Positions 61,066 to 64,000 of a DNA stretch of 64,000 nt are shown here, piece after piece. Both the position numbers and the translations under genes were made by a program. Numbering within the stretch: the first letter of the stretch is position 1; every line of letters begins with the position of its first letter. The stretch is from Coniella vitis (Eukaryota > Ascomycota > Sordariomycetes > Diaporthales > Schizoparmaceae): positions 1,984,001 through 2,048,000 of the forward strand of contig WUJK01000010.1 of NCBI GenBank assembly GCA_011317545.1, read 5' to 3'. The notes beneath the pieces were generated by a model. That model did not search any database and was not told the DNA's origin. It saw only the letters and a program-made list of their open reading frames with translations.

Positions 61066-62634
61066 ATGAGAGTGATGATGCAGCGAATAAGACTAGGGCG
61101 ACTGCGCAACTCTAATGCTTTACTAGCTAGACGCGTCAGTTCCTCCCTTTCACAAATCGGCCCCTGCCTCGGTCGGCCGCCTCTGAGCGTTCGAGCTTTC
61201 GCGTGCGCAACGCCTAGCCGGATTCTCGCGTTCCCAAGGGAGGGGTTTGAGAAGCTACCACTGGACCACCAGGTCGAGGAAGAAACGGTACCACAGTATA
61301 AAGCCGAAAAGTTCTACCCAGTCAGACTAGGCGAAGTGTTCTGCTCCAAGTATCAGATCGTTGCAAAACTAGGTTTTGGTACCAGTTCCACCATTTGGCT
61401 ATGTCGTAATATTCAGTATGTGTTCAAGCTTCCCGCTGAGTTCATACCGCTTGCTAAGACGTGGCTGCTGAAAAGTGACGAGACCTTCCACGCGGTCAAG
61501 GTCTGCATCGCAGGAGAAGACTTTTCCACCGAAGTCGAGGTTTCTGAACTGATCAGATCTATCGAGGCTGAGCACCCAGGCAAGGCGCGCGTGCGAGTGG
61601 CATTGGACACTTTCCAGGTCCAAGGACCACACGGATCTCATCAGTGCCTAGTTTTCGAACCACTTGGGCTCACGTTCACAAAATTTCGGACATTATTCCC
61701 CAATAACGCTCTGGGCAAGACCCTTCTACAGAAAACCCTGCTTCTGATCTTGCTCGGCCTGGATCTCTTGTACCAGGCCGGAGTCGTTCATACTGGTAAT
61801 ACTCTCATTCAAGCCTGAACTTCAAGCCTTGTATTATAGAAACTGAAACCCCTTTTGCAGATGTATCGCCAAACAACATTTTCCTTGGAGTCGAAGACAC
61901 CAGCGTTTTCTCAAGGATCGAAGAGAAAGAACTGCAGAGCCCATCACCGCGCAAGGTCCTAGATGACCGCGTGATCCATCTCTCGTACATAATGCCAATG
62001 ACGCAGGGCGCTCCCGTCATCACAGACTTTGGTGCAGCGCGTCTAGGAGATCCAGGGCAGAAACACGCCGGTGATGTTATGCCCGGCGTCTACCGCGCCC
62101 CAGAGGTGATACTGGGCATGGATTGGGATGCTAAGATAGACATTTGGTCTGTCGGAGTCATGGTAAGCAAACTATAACTTAAGGTTTGGAGCTCAATTTT
62201 CTGATCTATCCGATGCAGGTCTGGGATCTGTTCGAAGGTGGTCGTCTTTTCCGTGCCGTGAAGGACGGTCACTTGAACGACGAACAACACCTTGCGGAAA
62301 TGGTGTCCCTCATGGGCCAGCCGCCAAGAGCGTTCTTAGAGCGAAGTGTCAACAGCCGTAAATTCTGGGATGGTGAAGGTGAGCCTGATCTGGGAATAAC
62401 ATCCAATCTGTTTTGTGTGTCTCACCGACTATTGCAGGAAATTGGATTGCCGCAACGCCGATTCCCGAACAAAGCCTCGAGGAACGTGAGAAAAAGTTAG
62501 AGGGCAAAGACAAAGCGCTTTTGTTGGCCTTTGTGCGAAAAATACTACGCTGGGACCCAGAGGAGAGGCCTTCGGCGGAGCAACTTTTCGAGGACGAGTT
62601 TTTGACCCAGTGTTACGGGACAGGTGAAAGCTAA
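61066..62634 (+). CDS. SRPK-like serine/threonine protein kinase, 442 aa, five exons
   Basis: Exons are 61066-61415, 61476-61795, 61861-62162, 62219-62378 and 62438-62634, with intron phases 2, 1, 0, 1. The 60 bp first intron is stop-free and in frame, so it can be misread as coding. The catalytic core shows YYPVRLGEV-like FYPVRLGEVFCSKYQIVAKLGFGTSSTIWL (glycine loop), HAVKV (VAIK Lys), HTDVSPNNIFL in place of HRDLKPEN, ITDFGAARLG (DFG) and YRAPEVILG (APE). This layout fits the SRPK-like group expanded in filamentous fungi, which are often lineage-specific. The N-terminus is Arg/Ser-rich and basic and could be a mitochondrial presequence. An in-frame upstream ATG at 60898 would add 56 residues. 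The substrate is unknown. Confidence 0.85.
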
Positions 62635-63884
62635 GGAGGGTATCACATGCATAATTTTGGTTCAACAGCGCTGAAAACCCCGAAAACATTGTGTTGGAGT
62701 CTCTGCCTCTTGGCCATCACCTCGTCTTCTATCTAGCTCTTGAAGGGGAGGCCGCCCAAAGAGAGGCTGTTCTGAAAGAACTTGACCCACAAGAGACTAA
62801 TCCCACGGGCGGATGGAGAATATGCTTTGGTCGTGGAGCGGACACCTGAGCAAGATCGTTTCTCATAAGCGAGATGATACAACTTCTTAAGCCTTCAACG
62901 GAGCAAAAGATGGACACTAGGCAGGGTTATCACAGCCCCTACTCTGTAAGTCGAGCGGTTGGTTTATCAATAATCTTCACTTATATTCCGGATATAAGAA
63001 GTTACTATTAACATTATTAATAAGGAAATTGATCAAAGTCTATATATATATAAGAGGACCAATACACGTAGACATATAGTATGCTGAATGGCTCGAGCAA
63101 AATACTTTTTGATAACTGGTTTGATGTGTTCACCAGCAATATAATCTGTTTAACATAGTTACTCAAGTTAGGGAATGATTACTCCAGTGTAATGTCTAAC
63201 ACAAGCTAGGAATATAAACATACTTAAAATATCAAATGACTTATATGAAGATTTTTCTAGTATAGTCAGTTCAACTTCTAACAGTCAGTTTGGTTTGCAC
63301 GCTCATAGTAATGTATCCCAAAATTGACAGTGGTTGTAAGTACTTATCATACTAATACTAAACGTATAAATGTGGCTCAACTGAATAATACACCAGTCGC
63401 GCCATATCATATCCCCATATTACACCCGCTTGCACAACACCCTGCATGTCTAAATTCCGCGGGAAACATTGATGTCAGACTTGGTTTTGACCTGGAAGGA
63501 AGAAAAAGGTATTCTCGCCTACCATATCGAGGTCATTATATTCACATCCAGCCAAAGTCTTTTGGGGAGGAAAGAGAAACAGGATCCATATTGACCGAGA
63601 AAAAGGAGCTCCTAATCATTATCCCAACTAATGCACCTCCCACGCAGCAAGTAGCAACCATGTTACACCCCGCTATTTTTTCTCTCCATCATCTCCATCT
63701 CAGCCTCGAGAATTCCGCTCCTTATTCTTGATGTCTTCCCCAACAGATTCTTCTCCCGTGGGTATCTTTTTCAGCCCTATGACCAGAAACACATAAGACC
63801 TCCCCGCACTGGCTAGAATCCAATATCGACAAAGTAAAAGCGAAAAAAAAGTGTGTTAAAAGAAGAGGTCTGTTCCACATGCTT
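62635..63884. other. AT-rich intergenic region with coding-like debris
   Basis: The 3' flank of the kinase gene contains an open fragment (62655-62849, listed separately), followed by AT-rich DNA (about 62960-63350). A frame at 63324-63731 starts only with TTG and is not convincing. The 3' flank of the partial minus-strand gene is at the right end. Confidence 0.45.
62655..62849 (+). pseudogene. Orphan coding-like fragment just after the kinase gene
   Basis: This is a 64-codon open frame between a TAA and a TGA. It encodes NPENIVLESLPLGHHLVFYLALEGE and ends GGWRICFGRGADT. It has no ATG and is in a different frame from the last kinase exon. The composition is protein-like and the flanks are not. 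It may be a relic of a second gene or a lost kinase-associated exon. No family is recognised. Confidence 0.3.
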
Positions 63885-64000
63885 CTATACAACCGTCTCC
63901 ACGTTCTCGCCTTCGGCAATGATTGGAATGCCCAATCCCCGATCCGGACTCTGCAAGACAAGCTGCTCGTGTCGCCGTGCCTTGATGTAATCACTGACAG
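63885..64000 (-). CDS. C-terminal end of an unidentified protein, partial at the window edge
   Basis: The minus strand is open from the edge (first whole codon 63998-63996) to a TAG at 63887-63885, giving 37 residues (DYIKARRHEQLVLQSPDRGLG, then IPIIAEGENVETVV). The composition is that of a real protein tail. The beginning lies outside the window. I do not recognise the family. Confidence 0.5.
   Translation of the reverse strand, partial: VSDYIKARRHEQLVLQSPDRGLGIPIIAEGENVETVV

Overview
The window is nuclear DNA from a filamentous ascomycete (Pezizomycotina, probably Sordariomycetes). The evidence is short 50-240 bp GT-AG introns, Zn2Cys6 regulator architecture, a glutamic (G1) peptidase, a methylotroph-type alcohol oxidase and an NLR-like NACHT gene. 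I read sixteen complete protein genes with joined exons, one partial gene running off the right edge, and one broken NACHT gene. Every exon join was checked for reading phase. I recognised no rRNA, tRNA, CRISPR array or intact transposon.

Left part (1-18 kb): a conserved fungal hypothetical protein (2.2-2.9 kb, +), a BCS1-like mitochondrial AAA ATPase (3.9-5.5 kb, +), then a run of minus-strand enzymes, several secreted: a G1 peptidase (6.1-7.0 kb), a berberine-bridge-type FAD oxidase (10.5-12.8 kb), a sulfatase (13.3-15.3 kb) and an amidase-signature hydrolase (16.6-18.1 kb). These look like nutrient-scavenging and detoxification genes rather than a classical biosynthetic cluster, since no polyketide synthase, NRPS or terpene synthase is present.

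Centre (18.9-44.3 kb): the condensin subunit SMC4 (-) and an ELYS-type nuclear-pore assembly protein (+) share a divergent promoter. A six-exon peroxisomal alcohol oxidase (-) follows, then a nearly 7 kb gene-poor stretch. Next come an uncharacterised protein with about 14 tandem Cys-His-Cys units and a long charged coiled coil (35.6-37.4 kb, +), the CHL1/DDX11 Fe-S helicase (39.2-42.2 kb, +) and a family-25 glycosyltransferase (42.7-44.3 kb, +).

Right part (44.8-64 kb): an aldo/keto reductase (-) lies divergent from a large Zn2Cys6 transcription factor (+). A HAD-family hydrolase (+), a DAO-type FAD oxidoreductase (+) and a protein-L-isoaspartate methyltransferase-like gene (-) follow. Beyond about 57 kb the sequence becomes AT-rich and gene-poor. 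It holds a NACHT/NLR gene broken by stop codons, frame changes and an apparent internal deletion, an SRPK-like kinase with five exons, several open fragments lacking a start codon, and the last 37 codons of a minus-strand gene at the edge. This end resembles a RIP-affected, fast-evolving compartment, which is an inference from composition and broken frames.

Simple repeats are conspicuous in introns and leaders: (CT)n tracts of 75 and 82 bp, (AT)n, (CA)n, (AACC)n, (CCAG)n, (AGT)n and (TTA)n.
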